Part shown: piece after piece, positions 50,088-59,667 of the stretch | Layout: every line of letters starts with the position of its first letter | Position numbering within the stretch: position 1 is the stretch's first letter | From: Candidatus Accumulibacter phosphatis | GTDB taxonomy: Bacteria; Pseudomonadota; Gammaproteobacteria; Burkholderiales; Rhodocyclaceae | Length of the DNA: 64,000 nucleotides | Assembly: GCF_012939955.1 (NCBI RefSeq) | Contig: NZ_SPMY01000007.1 | Location: 17,503-81,502 of the forward strand | Direction of reading: 5' to 3' | Made by a program: the position numbers and the translations under genes | Notes under the pieces: generated by a model | Database searches by the model: none | What the model was told of the DNA's origin: nothing | What the model saw: the letters and a program-made list of their open reading frames with translations, nothing else

Positions 50088-50612
50088 CTATCCTGGCGAA
50101 CTCCGGCAACGTCGCACCGCGGTCAGTATCCCGCGCAGGATCTCGAGTGGCGGCGGCGGGCAGCCGGGCACCGCGAGATCGACCGGAATGACATTGGCCA
50201 CACGCCCGCAACTCGCGTAGCTGTCGCCGAAAATACCGCCGTCACAACCACAATCGCCGACGGCAACGACCAGCTTGGGGGCAGGAGTCGCAGCGTAGGT
50301 GCGGCGCAAGGCGAGTTCCATGTGCCGTGAAACCGGTCCGGTAACCAACAGCATGTCGGCGTGACGTGGGCTGGCGACAAACCTGATGCCGAGTCCTTCG
50401 ATGTTGTAGTAGGGGTTGTTGAGGGCGTTGATTTCCAGCTCACAGCCGTTGCACGAACCGGCATCGACCTGGCGAATGCTCAGCGCCCGGCCGAGAATGT
50501 CCAGGAGTGCGTGCTGAATATGCTCACTTTCCACGCGCAAGTCATTGCTGAACTCGGGTGGCGCTTCACTGCGGATGCCGTTTTTCGCGATCTGTTTGAC
50601 AATGCGCCACAT
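50088..50612 (-). CDS. HyfI/NuoB-like iron-sulfur subunit
   Basis: A 174-aa small subunit. Four cysteines for one [4Fe-4S] cluster are present: GSCNGCELEINAL, GDCGCDGGIF (first or second Cys) and PGCPPPP. The CxxC arrangement is of the hydrogenase-4/HycG type rather than the CC pair of NuoB. ATG 50612 overlaps the HyfG-like stop by one base (TGATG); the longer open frame upstream belongs to the overlapping gene. It should carry electrons to or from the quinone or substrate site at the HyfG interface. Confidence 0.88.
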   Translation of the reverse strand: MWRIVKQIAKNGIRSEAPPEFSNDLRVESEHIQHALLDILGRALSIRQVDAGSCNGCELEINALNNPYYNIEGLGIRFVASPRHADMLLVTGPVSRHMELALRRTYAATPAPKLVVAVGDCGCDGGIFGDSYASCGRVANVIPVDLAVPGCPPPPLEILRGILTAVRRCRSSPG

Positions 50613-52174
50613 CAGAGGTCGTGTCCCGAGTAGCTGAGGTTGAAGGATTTGTTGATCAGCGGAAAATCGGGAACGATGTTCCCCATGACCGCGTGTTCCA
50701 GCACCGGCCAGTTCTGCCACGATGGATCGTGGACGTGACAGCGGCGGATGCAGTTGGCGCCTTGCTCGCCATCCCATTCGAGAGCGACGAAGATCTCGCC
50801 GCGCCAGCCTTCGACCCAGCCGGCGCCGAAGGCCCGCTTGCTCGGCAGCCGCAGTTCGCCGCGCGTCGGGCCGTCCGGAAGTCGGGCAAGCAGCACGCGA
50901 ATCAGCCGCAGTGATTCCAGAACTTCGTCGAAGCGCACGCTGACGCGAGCGGCTACGTCGCCATTGCGCTGCGTCGCGATGTTTACTTGCAACTGCTCGT
51001 ACGGCGCCCAGGCCTGATCGCAGCGCAGGTCGGCGGCCTGGCCGCTGGCGCGACCCGCGAGGCCGGTGAGCCCCAGTCGAGTGGCGAGTTCCGGCGACAC
51101 CTGACCGGTGGTGAGGAAACGGTCCTGCAGGCCGGCATGCTCGTCGTACACTCGATGCAAATCCCGCACTTCACGCTCAATCAGGTCGCACTGGCCGACC
51201 AGGCTGGCGGCAGTCGCCGGAACGACATCTGTCGCCACCCCACCCGGGACGATACAGTCCATCATCAGACGGTGACCAAAAACCGCATTCGAGAGGCGAA
51301 GCCAGTCTTCCCTGAGCCTGGAGAACTGAGCCAGCCCGAAGGCGAACGCCGCATCGTTGCCGAGCGCACCGAGGTCGCCGAGGTGGTTGGCGACCCGCTC
51401 GCGTTCGAGCAGCAGCGCGCGCAGCCAGGTGGCGCGCCCGGCAAGCTGGCAGCCGGCCAGTGATTCCAGCGCCATGCAGTACGCCCAGCTGTAAGCGACC
51501 GTCGAATCACCAGAAATCCGACCGGCCAGTCGATGCGCCTGGAGCGGGGAAAGCTCGGTAAAACGCTTTTCGACCCCTTTGTGTTTGTAGCCCAGACGTT
51601 GCTCCAGGCGCTCTACCTTCTCGCCAACGACCGAAAAACGGAAGTGCCCCGGCTCGATGATCCCCGCATGCACCGGTCCGACAGGAATCTCATGCACGCC
51701 GTCGCCTTCAACGCGAACAAATGGATAGTCGGTCACTGCTCTCGGCGTGGCGGCAGCTTCCTGCGCAGCTTCCCGACGTAGCGGCAGGTAAGCCTCTGGC
51801 CAGGCACCGTGGTTCAGCCATGGTCGTCGATCGCTCGCGCCTTCGGCTACGACGCCGAGCAGATCGGCCGCTGCTCGCTGCATGCGGCCCGCGCAGGGAA
51901 ACAGTGGCACCAGGTCGGGATAAGTGCCAGCCCGCTCGGCGAGCGGCAGATCGAGCCACAGTAGACCTTCCCTTAGCGCATAGGCCGACGAGATCGCCAG
52001 GCCGCCCGACGCCCCCTGCGTGCGATCGGACGCCCAGAGAGCAATTAGCCGACCGCCGGTCTCGGAAATTGCCCGCGCAACTACCTGCCAGGTTTCGGCG
52101 CGCACTGTCGCGCGCCACATCGGCAGAGGTGCCGGCAGGCGTTCGCAATCGAGGTTGAAGCCGGCGATTCGCAT
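50612..52174 (-). CDS. HyfG/HycE-like large subunit lacking NiFe ligands
   Basis: A 520-aa fusion of a NuoC-like head and a NuoD/hydrogenase-like body: IPVGPVHAGIIEPGHFRFSV, LEQRLGYKHKGVEKRF and ERERVANHLGDLGALGNDAA. Where [NiFe] hydrogenases have R-x-C-G-x-C this protein reads GRISGDSTVAYSWAYC, and the C-terminal DPCxxC is replaced by NKSFNLSYSGHDL. Both cysteine pairs are gone, so it cannot hold a NiFe centre. It fits the energy-converting hydrogenase-related (Ehr) group, whose reaction is unknown, although automated tools would probably call it hydrogenase-4. Confidence 0.88.
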   Translation of the reverse strand: MRIAGFNLDCERLPAPLPMWRATVRAETWQVVARAISETGGRLIALWASDRTQGASGGLAISSAYALREGLLWLDLPLAERAGTYPDLVPLFPCAGRMQRAAADLLGVVAEGASDRRPWLNHGAWPEAYLPLRREAAQEAAATPRAVTDYPFVRVEGDGVHEIPVGPVHAGIIEPGHFRFSVVGEKVERLEQRLGYKHKGVEKRFTELSPLQAHRLAGRISGDSTVAYSWAYCMALESLAGCQLAGRATWLRALLLERERVANHLGDLGALGNDAAFAFGLAQFSRLREDWLRLSNAVFGHRLMMDCIVPGGVATDVVPATAASLVGQCDLIEREVRDLHRVYDEHAGLQDRFLTTGQVSPELATRLGLTGLAGRASGQAADLRCDQAWAPYEQLQVNIATQRNGDVAARVSVRFDEVLESLRLIRVLLARLPDGPTRGELRLPSKRAFGAGWVEGWRGEIFVALEWDGEQGANCIRRCHVHDPSWQNWPVLEHAVMGNIVPDFPLINKSFNLSYSGHDL

Positions 52175-52178
52175 CGCC

Positions 52179-53636
52179 TCAACCGCCCATCATTGCGGCT
52201 GCCTGACGATACCATTCGTGCAGGTACGGCGGGATGTACAAGCCCAGCATCAGCCCCAGGCCAAGGTGCACGAAAACCGGCAGCAGCGCGGGCGCGTGGC
52301 CCAGGGTCTTCTTGAGGGAGGTTTCGCCGAAGACCATCGGCTGGACGCGGCTGAAGACGGCGGCGAAAGCCACGCCGAGCGCCAGCAGCAGAAACGGTGT
52401 CGCCCACGCGTGGTCGCGCATGGCCGTCGTGAGGATCAGAAACTCGCTGGCGAAAACGCCGAAAGGTGGCATGCCGAGAATGGCCAGCGAGCCGAGCATC
52501 ATCCCCCAGGCAAGCCGCGGACTAACCTTGATGAGACCGCGGATGTCCGCCATGTTCTGCGTTCCGGCCTTCTGCGTGGCATGGCCAACGGCAAAGAAAA
52601 TTGCCGACTTGATCAGTGAATGCACCGTCATGTGCAGCAAGCCGGCGTAGTTGGCAATCGCGCCGCCCATGCCGAAGGCGAAGGTGATCAGTCCCATGTG
52701 CTCGATCGAAGAGTAGGCAAACATGCGCTTGACGTCCTTTTGTCGTGACAGGAAGAACGCTGCCACCACCACCGACAGAAGACCGAAGCCCATCATCAAC
52801 TGCCCGGCGAGGGCGTTTCCCAGCGCCCCGTCGGTGAGCACCTTGCAGCGCAGGAGGGCATAGACCGCGACGTTCAGCAGCAGGCCCGAGAGCACGGCGG
52901 AAACCGGCGTCGGCCCTTCCGCATGCGCATCGGGTAGCCAGTTATGCATGGGTACCAGTCCGACCTTGGTGCCGTAGCCGATGAACAGGAAAGCGAAAGC
53001 GAGGGTGATGATGGTCGGATCGAGCTGTGTCTTGACCGCGTCGAGATTGGTCCACAGCAGCGCGCCAACCTGGGTGCCGATCACCTTTTCAGCGGCCATG
53101 TAGAGGAGGACGGTGCCGAACAGGGCCTGGGCGATACCGACGCCGCAGAGGATGAAGTATTTCCATGCCGCTTCGAGACTGGCTGCGGTCCGGTACACGC
53201 TGACCAGCAGCACCGTGGTCAGCGTCGCCGCTTCCATGGCCACCCAGAGGATTCCCATGTTGTTGGTGGTCAGGGCCAGCAACATCGTGAAACTGAACAG
53301 CTGATACATGCTGTGATAGAGCCGCTGCCGCTGCGCTGTCATCTTGCCGTGGTCGTGCTCGATACGCATGTAAGGCCGCGAGAAGATGGCTGTGGTCAGT
53401 CCGACAAAGCTGGTCAGGGTGACCAGAAAGACGTTCAGCGGGTCAACGAAGAACTCGTGCTGCCAGGCGAACAGCGGCCCATCCGAGATGACCTCGACGG
53501 TCAGCAGGCAGGTGGCGATGAAAGTCCCGAGGCTGAACGCGACGTTGATTTCGCGCGCGATGTCGCGCTGCCCGGTAAACGCCAGAACCAGGCTGCCAAG
53601 CAGCGGGATTCCGAGAACATAGAACAGCGTTTCCAA
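52179..53636 (-). CDS. HyfF-like ion-translocating membrane subunit
   Basis: A 485-aa antiporter-type protein. I chose TTG 53636: it comes seven bases after AAGGAGG at the end of the preceding gene, and there is no ATG near; the frame further upstream is the overlapping HyfE gene. Pump residues are present: WVAMEAATLTTVLLVSVYRT and GYGTKVGLVPMHNWLPDAHA. It shows the HyfF-type MFAYSSIEHMGLITFAFGMG. It belongs to the membrane arm of the Ehr-like complex. Confidence 0.87.
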   Translation of the reverse strand: METLFYVLGIPLLGSLVLAFTGQRDIAREINVAFSLGTFIATCLLTVEVISDGPLFAWQHEFFVDPLNVFLVTLTSFVGLTTAIFSRPYMRIEHDHGKMTAQRQRLYHSMYQLFSFTMLLALTTNNMGILWVAMEAATLTTVLLVSVYRTAASLEAAWKYFILCGVGIAQALFGTVLLYMAAEKVIGTQVGALLWTNLDAVKTQLDPTIITLAFAFLFIGYGTKVGLVPMHNWLPDAHAEGPTPVSAVLSGLLLNVAVYALLRCKVLTDGALGNALAGQLMMGFGLLSVVVAAFFLSRQKDVKRMFAYSSIEHMGLITFAFGMGGAIANYAGLLHMTVHSLIKSAIFFAVGHATQKAGTQNMADIRGLIKVSPRLAWGMMLGSLAILGMPPFGVFASEFLILTTAMRDHAWATPFLLLALGVAFAAVFSRVQPMVFGETSLKKTLGHAPALLPVFVHLGLGLMLGLYIPPYLHEWYRQAAAMMGG

Positions 53637-53637
53637 G

Positions 53638-54297
53638 TCAGTCCTCCTTGAGCTTTTCCAGGTGGCTGATGTCGAGACTGTCGAATTGCTCGCGAATCTG
53701 GAACATGAAAACGCCAAGAATCAGAATGCCGACCAGGACGTCGAGAGCGATGCCGAGTTCAACGACCATCGGCATGCCGTAAGTGGCCGAAGTGGCGGCG
53801 AAGAAGAGGCCGTTTTCCATCGACAGGAAGCCGATCACCTGCGGTACGGCCTTCGCACGGGTAATCATCATCAGGAACGAGAGCAACACGCAGGCCAGCG
53901 CTATGCCGAGCGTGCCGTGGGCGATGGTGGCCGACAGCCTGGATATCGGCAGCGCCAGGTCGAAAGCGAAAATGACGAGCACGATGCCGATGATCATCGT
54001 CGTCGGTATGTTGATCAGCGTTTCGACGTCCCAGCGCACATCGAGGCGATTGATGACCCGATGCAGCAGCAAGGGAATCAGAATGACCTTGACTACCAGA
54101 GTGATGCCGGCCGACAGGTAGAGGTGCGGTTGGTCCGTCGCGTAGCCGACCACCAGCGTCGCCGCAACCAATGTTGCACCTTGCGCGGTGAACAGGTGGA
54201 TCAGCGACAGAATCCGCCGCTGCGAAATCATCGCGAAAGCCAGGATCAGCAGCGTTGATGCCAGGAGATTGATCAGCTGGGCGACGAAATCGCTCAT
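53638..54297 (-). CDS. HyfE-like membrane subunit (NuoK-related)
   Basis: A 219-aa hydrophobic protein with about seven helices. VGFLSMENGLFFAATSATYG matches the NuoK/MrpC-like S-M-E-N-G motif with its buried glutamate, and the C-terminus is charged (SLDISHLEKLKED). Length matches HyfE (about 216 aa). It is tightly spaced to HyfC (one base) and HyfF. Confidence 0.87.
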   Translation of the reverse strand: MSDFVAQLINLLASTLLILAFAMISQRRILSLIHLFTAQGATLVAATLVVGYATDQPHLYLSAGITLVVKVILIPLLLHRVINRLDVRWDVETLINIPTTMIIGIVLVIFAFDLALPISRLSATIAHGTLGIALACVLLSFLMMITRAKAVPQVIGFLSMENGLFFAATSATYGMPMVVELGIALDVLVGILILGVFMFQIREQFDSLDISHLEKLKED

Positions 54298-54298
54298 C

Positions 54299-55242
<944 letters not shown>

Positions 55243-55246
<4 letters not shown>

Positions 55247-57276
55247 AACGTGACCACCAGCAGCACGGTGATCAGGGTCAAGAAGCTGTAGAGGAGATAT
55301 ACCGCGATCCGCCCCTGTTGCAAGAGACCGATCAGCTGTGCCAGACGCTCGACGGCGGCGGCCAGCGGCAGGTAGATCCAGTGCCAGAAGGGGTCGGTGA
55401 CGCTGACGCGATAGCGCGGCGCGGCATCGAAAGCGGACGGCAGCTCGCGCTCCCAGCGAAAGAAAGGTTCGAAGATCTGTCGAATCGGCTGTCCGAAGCC
55501 TTCGGCGGTATCCTGCATGCGCGCGTTTTGCCAGGGGAATCCGCAGTCCCAGGGCGGCGAGCGCCGCAGGCGGCCGTGATAGAAGAGACGCACCAACAGG
55601 AAGGCGAGCGCGAAGCTCGCAGCGACGCCGAGCAGGAAAATTGCCGGTCCGTAACTCGCGCGCTCGATCGCCACCGGCGCCAGCAGCCAGCTGTTGGCGC
55701 CGACGGTCCTGGCGAGACCGGCGCCCACCAACAACTGCGTCACCGGATCGATGAGGGTGATGAACTGGACCGGAAACAGCCCGAGCGCCAGGCAGCCGGC
55801 GACCAGCCAACCCATGCCGATGCGCTCCCAACGCCCGGCGTCGTGCGCTTGCGCCAGTTTCTCTTCGCGCGGCTGGCCGAGGAAAATGACGCCGAAAAAT
55901 TTGACCATGGTATAGCCGGCGAGCGCCGCCACCAGTGCGATCAAGGCGGCGACCACGGGAATCAGCATATTGAGGAATGAACTCGGCAAGTCCGGCGAGA
56001 ACAGGAAACTCTGTAGCAGCAGCCACTCCGAGACAAAGCCCCCAAAGGGCGGCAAGCCGGCGCTGGCCAGAACACCGATCAGCATTGCCCAGGCCACCCA
56101 GGGCATATAGCGGATCAGACCACCGAGCTTGCCGAGGTTGCGCTCAAGGGTGGCGTGCAGCACTGCTCCGGTGCCGATAAAGAGCAGCCCTTTGAAGAAG
56201 GCATGGCTGGCCACATGGTAGAGCACCGCCGTCAACGCCAGTGCCGCCATTACCGGCATGTTCTGGGTCGCGAACAACACGGCCAGGCCGATGCCGGTGA
56301 ACAGCAAACCAATGTTCTCGATCGACGAATAGGCCAGCAGGCGTTTCATATCGATCTGCACGGCGGCGAAGACGACACCGAACAGGGCGGTCGCCAGACC
56401 AACCGCCAGCAGCACCAGGCTCCACCACCATATCGGCGTACCCAGCAGGTCAAAAATGACACGCAGCAAACCGTATATCGCGGTCTTCAACATGACCCCG
56501 CTCATCAGCGCAGAGACCGGCGACGGCGCAGCCGGGTGAGCCTCGGGAAGCCATACATGCAGCGGTACGATACCCGCCTTGGCGCCGAAACCGAACAAGG
56601 CCAGCAGGAAAGCGAGCGACGCACGGTCGGGCAGGATGGCCTGCGAGCGCATGTTGGCGAAGGTGTAGTCGCCGGTGTTCGCCTGCAGGATGCCGAAGCA
56701 CAACAGGATGCCGATAGCGCCGACATGCGCGATTAGCAAGTAGAGGTAGCCGGCACGCTGAATCTCGACGATGCGGTGGTTGGCGGTGACCAGGAAGAAC
56801 GACGACAGGGCCATCGTCTCCCACATCACCATGAAGGAGTAGGCATCGTCGGCGAGAACAACCAGCGCCATGCTCGCCAGAAAGACGTGGTATTCGAGCG
56901 CCAGCAAGCCGGGCGGCGTTCCTTCGCCCTTGCGGAAGTAGCCCGCCGCGAAGGCCGACACACCGGCCGAAACGCCACCGATGATCATCAGGAAGAATGC
57001 TGACAGGCTGTCGAGGCGAAGATGGAAGGGCAGACCTGGCAGGCCGATCGGCAACACGGCGACTTCCGGCGAGATGAGCATCGCGCTCAGAGCGACGCCG
57101 AACAAGAGCAGGCCGAATGCCCCGCCGACAGGAAACAGGACTCTCGCCACCAGGGCCAGGCGGTGCAAGGCGAACAAGCCTGCGGCACCGATCAGCAGCC
57201 AGGCAGCAACGACCAGCAGGACCCAGTCCAGATGCACCCAGGTGCTTGGATAAAGGAAGACGCCGCTGCTGATCAT
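55243..57276 (-). CDS. HyfB-like large ion-translocating membrane subunit
   Basis: A 677-aa antiporter-type protein of HyfB/HycC length. Pump residues: FMVMWETMALSSFFLVTANH (glutamate) and GFGAKAGIVPLHVWLPEAHP (lysine), then VMLKTAIYGLLRVIFD and LLAYSSIENIGLLFTGIGLA. It ends with a cytoplasmic/membrane tail (DCGFPWQNARMQDTAEGFGQ). ATG 57276 is the first convincing start; the open frame upstream is not protein-like. It is the first gene of the eleven-gene cluster, so the main promoter should lie in 57277-57599. Confidence 0.88.
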
Positions 57277-57599
57277 CGGCAATGGGCGCCCCCCCGTGCC
57301 GCGCTGACACTGCTTGCGTGTGCACACGTCGTCGCGTGCGCGCCAGGGCCAGCGGCAATGGCTTCGCATCCCAGGGGACACAGCACATCGCGACCACTAC
57401 GGATGGCGAACAACATGGCGTTCAGCTCTCCAGGAAACGCTTGAGAAAAACGCGCAACGAGGTGCTCGAAGACTTTTGCGGCGTCGGTAGGCGCTGCACG
57501 CTTCAATTGCCCAGGTTTCTTCGGTGCGAATTGCATAGCAATTATATTCGCTACTGATACAATTGTAATTGTAATTTAACACACATACAAAGCGCTGAT
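57277..57599. promoter_or_regulatory. Divergent control region between the Ehr/DAB cluster and the RHH gene
   Basis: 323 bp without a convincing gene. The half near HyfB is GC-rich; the half near the RHH gene is AT-rich. It contains a perfect palindrome AATTGC-ATA-GCAATT (57529-57543) and, 17 bases further, ACAATTGT followed by TAATTGTAATT (about 57559-57576), that is, repeated AATTGT steps. These could be operator sites for the RHH protein. Confidence 0.5.
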
Positions 57600-57800
57600 A
57601 TGGAAAATCGTACGGCACGCCTGACCATTCTCGTCGACCCTCTCAAGAAGCAAATCTTCGAAGAGATCTGCGCGGCTCATGATCTGACGCCTTCCCAGGT
57701 GGTCAGGAAACTGATCCGTCAATACATTCTTGAAAACGCCGGCGACCGGGAACTTCCTGAGTGGCTGAAGGGACGGTCATCGTCCGACGGAAGCGTCTAG
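57600..57800 (+). CDS. Small ribbon-helix-helix protein
   Basis: A 66-aa protein that looks like a CopG/Arc-type DNA-binding protein. ENRTARLTILVDPLKKQIFE is the N-terminal beta strand plus first helix (T-A-R-L-T-I-L-V), and HDLTPSQVVRKLIRQYILEN gives turn and second helix. It is oriented away from the Ehr/DAB cluster, with palindromic AT-rich DNA just upstream. It may regulate itself, and possibly hyfB across the shared intergenic region, or it may be a leftover antitoxin; no toxin gene is seen. Confidence 0.65.
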   Translation: MENRTARLTILVDPLKKQIFEEICAAHDLTPSQVVRKLIRQYILENAGDRELPEWLKGRSSSDGSV

Positions 57801-57808
57801 CCTGATGA

Positions 57809-58632
57809 GTGCGCCGTGCCAAGGCGCTGTTTTCCAGCGGGTGCGAATCCCGCCCGGCAACTTTCGCTCCGGCCGGTAGCAACTGGAGCAGTCGTGGAGG
57901 TAACGAAGCGGCTGAAGCCTCTGGTGTAGAGGGTTCTTTAAGGAACTTGGCGAACCTGCAGGCCGTAATTTGATAGAACACTGAGCAGGCCTCGGAAAAT
58001 GCGATGCGGAAGCCGACCCGGCTCTGACACGGGAAAGGCCGTTGTCACGGACGAATGCGAGCGAAACGCAGTCTGTGGTTCCGCCGGGGTAGTGGTGACG
58101 GCATGTGTGGAAGAGGAAGGCAGACGCAACACGGGAAGCTCCATCACGTGGTCAAGCGCATGACCAACCGGACGCCCGCGAGGGACAGGCCGGGCGAGGT
58201 GGGGTGGCGGAGAGGCTCGTAGTACCGTTGAAGTCGGGTAACGCCGATGGAGGAAAGGAGCCTCAGTTCAAGACTAACGCAAGAAGCGGAAAGGGACAGG
58301 AGATTGGGCAACCTGCAAACTCCAATAAACGTTCAGAAACTGCAGATGGCGTTGCATGCCAAGGAAGAATACGGGTACCGGTTCTACCTCCTGTACGACA
58401 AGGTCCATCGACCAGGCGTACTCGACTATGCCTACCGAAACTGCAAAGCCAACCAGGGAGCAGCCGGGGCGGACGGTGTGCGTTTTGAAGACATCGAAGC
58501 GTATGGAGAAGAACGCTGGCTTGGGGAACTGGCGGAACGGCTGAAGAAGAAAGACTACCGACCGGAAGCGGTCAAGCGGGTCTGGATTCCCAAGCCGAAC
58601 GGCAAACTGCGCCCCTTGGGGATACCTGAGCA
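57809..58632 (+). mobile_element. Truncated group II intron, 5' part
   Basis: Begins GTGCGCC (57809), matching the GUGYG intron 5' end, nine bases after the RHH stop. About 440 nt of structured, non-coding DNA (domain I-IV region) precedes an intron-encoded reverse transcriptase. The element breaks off inside the RT gene near 58632; I see no domain V/VI sequence downstream. A small hairpin (GGACG-GTCAT-CGTCC, 57771-57785) lies just before the insertion point. Confidence 0.7.
58247..58632 (+). pseudogene. ltrA: N-terminal fragment of group II intron reverse transcriptase/maturase
   Basis: About 128 residues keep the RT-0/RT-1 region: KLQMALHAKEEYGYRFYLLY, NCKANQGAAGADGVRFEDIE and VWIPKPNGKLRPLGIP. 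After LGIPE the similarity stops, where typical proteins continue with I-R-D-R-V-V-Q. The YADD catalytic region, maturase and endonuclease parts are missing, so it is inactive. ATG 58247 follows GGAGG-like sequence on the intron. Confidence 0.8.
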
Positions 58633-59053
58633 GGGTCAGCATTCTCGATGGCAAACGGGCTGTTTTTTGATCACGTACGTTGATGTGAAGGGGTGATTTG
58701 CCATCGTCAAACTTGACCAAATTTTTGTGCTTGAAATCAGTGAGCTACGATACGTCGCCAGGCACGACTTGTGCTTGTTGCATGGTGCGCGTGCGGCACA
58801 CAACGAGCCATTCGGCATGGCGACAAAGCACCCGAAACGCAGGCAGGGTCAAGGCTGCGGGCGAAGCACGCACCCGAAGGGCTTGGCCTTGATGCTGCCG
58901 GAGTGGAGGGTAGCCTCGGTGCGATGCCGAAGGGTGAGTGGCAAGAACGCCACGAACAACCATCAAAAAGCGTGAAAATCGCGCCATCAAATCGGGTGAC
59001 CACACTCAGTCAACGAAGACAGTGGATCCCTCCATTTGTTCTTCGGAAGCTTG
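58633..59053. other. Unassigned DNA between intron and transposase fragments
   Basis: No convincing gene. It contains an inverted repeat CGATGGCAAA (about 58648) / TTTGCCATCG (about 58697), which could be the end of an inserted element or a hairpin. Short open frames on both strands do not resemble known proteins. Confidence 0.35.
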
Positions 59054-59467
59054 GCGAAGACCAGCGATTTCATCATCGACAGCCTCTACGCGTGGTGGGA
59101 GAGTCAAGCGTCCGGGGAGTGTGCTCGCGTCACACACATCCAAATCAAGGCGGATAACGGACCGGAGAGCAATGGTCGGCGTACGCAATTTCTCAAGTGA
59201 ATCGTCGAGTTTGCCGATCACATCGGCAAGTCCATCCGCCTCTTGTACTATCCGCCGTATCACAGCAAATACAATCCGGTGGAGCGTTGCTGGGGAATCT
59301 TGGAACAGCACTGGAACGGCGCCAAGCTCACCGACGCCCAAACGATGTTGGAGTGGGCCAAGAGCATGACCTGGAAAGGCGTTCATCCCGTCGTCGAACT
59401 GAGCCGCACGGTCTATGAAAAAACGAATCACCGTGGCCAAGCATGCCATGCAATCTGTCGAGTCTAG
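59054..59467 (+). pseudogene. ISAzo13-like transposase, C-terminal fragment
   Basis: About 137 residues from the C-terminal DDE domain: KTSDFIIDSLYAWWESQASG, IKADNGPESNGRRTQFLK (with the DNGPE block), YYPPYHSKYNPVERCWGILE and MTWKGVHPVVELSRTVYE. One TGA at 59198-59200 interrupts the frame where the family usually has arginine or lysine. The N-terminal two thirds are missing. The fragment ends two bases before the left end of the next IS. Confidence 0.7.
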
Positions 59468-59468
59468 T

Positions 59469-59486
59469 CTCAGACAACCTGATCTC
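59469..59486. repeat. Left terminal inverted repeat of the IS
   Basis: Eighteen bases, perfectly complementary to 61892-61909. Confidence 0.9.
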
Positions 59487-59667
59487 GGCGCCATGACGTT
59501 CGCACGATCGTCATCCTAAATCCTTAGAAGTTCATGAGCTTATCTTGCCAAACGAGGAGCAGTTCGGGTTGATGGCGGGGCGACGTGTCGGATATTGCGA
59601 AGATACCAATAATGGAGGATAGTACGCCTTTTTGCTCGGCGCCACGCTGAGCTTGCTGGAGATTCGG

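Noticed and set aside
57838..57854. tRNA T-arm-like sequence (GGGTGCGAATCCCGC)
   Set aside because: No acceptor, D or anticodon arm around it; it is part of the group II intron 5' domain.
59198..59200. In-frame TGA read as selenocysteine in the ISAzo13-like fragment
   Set aside because: The gene is already truncated and no catalytic cysteine is expected there; a simple nonsense mutation is enough.
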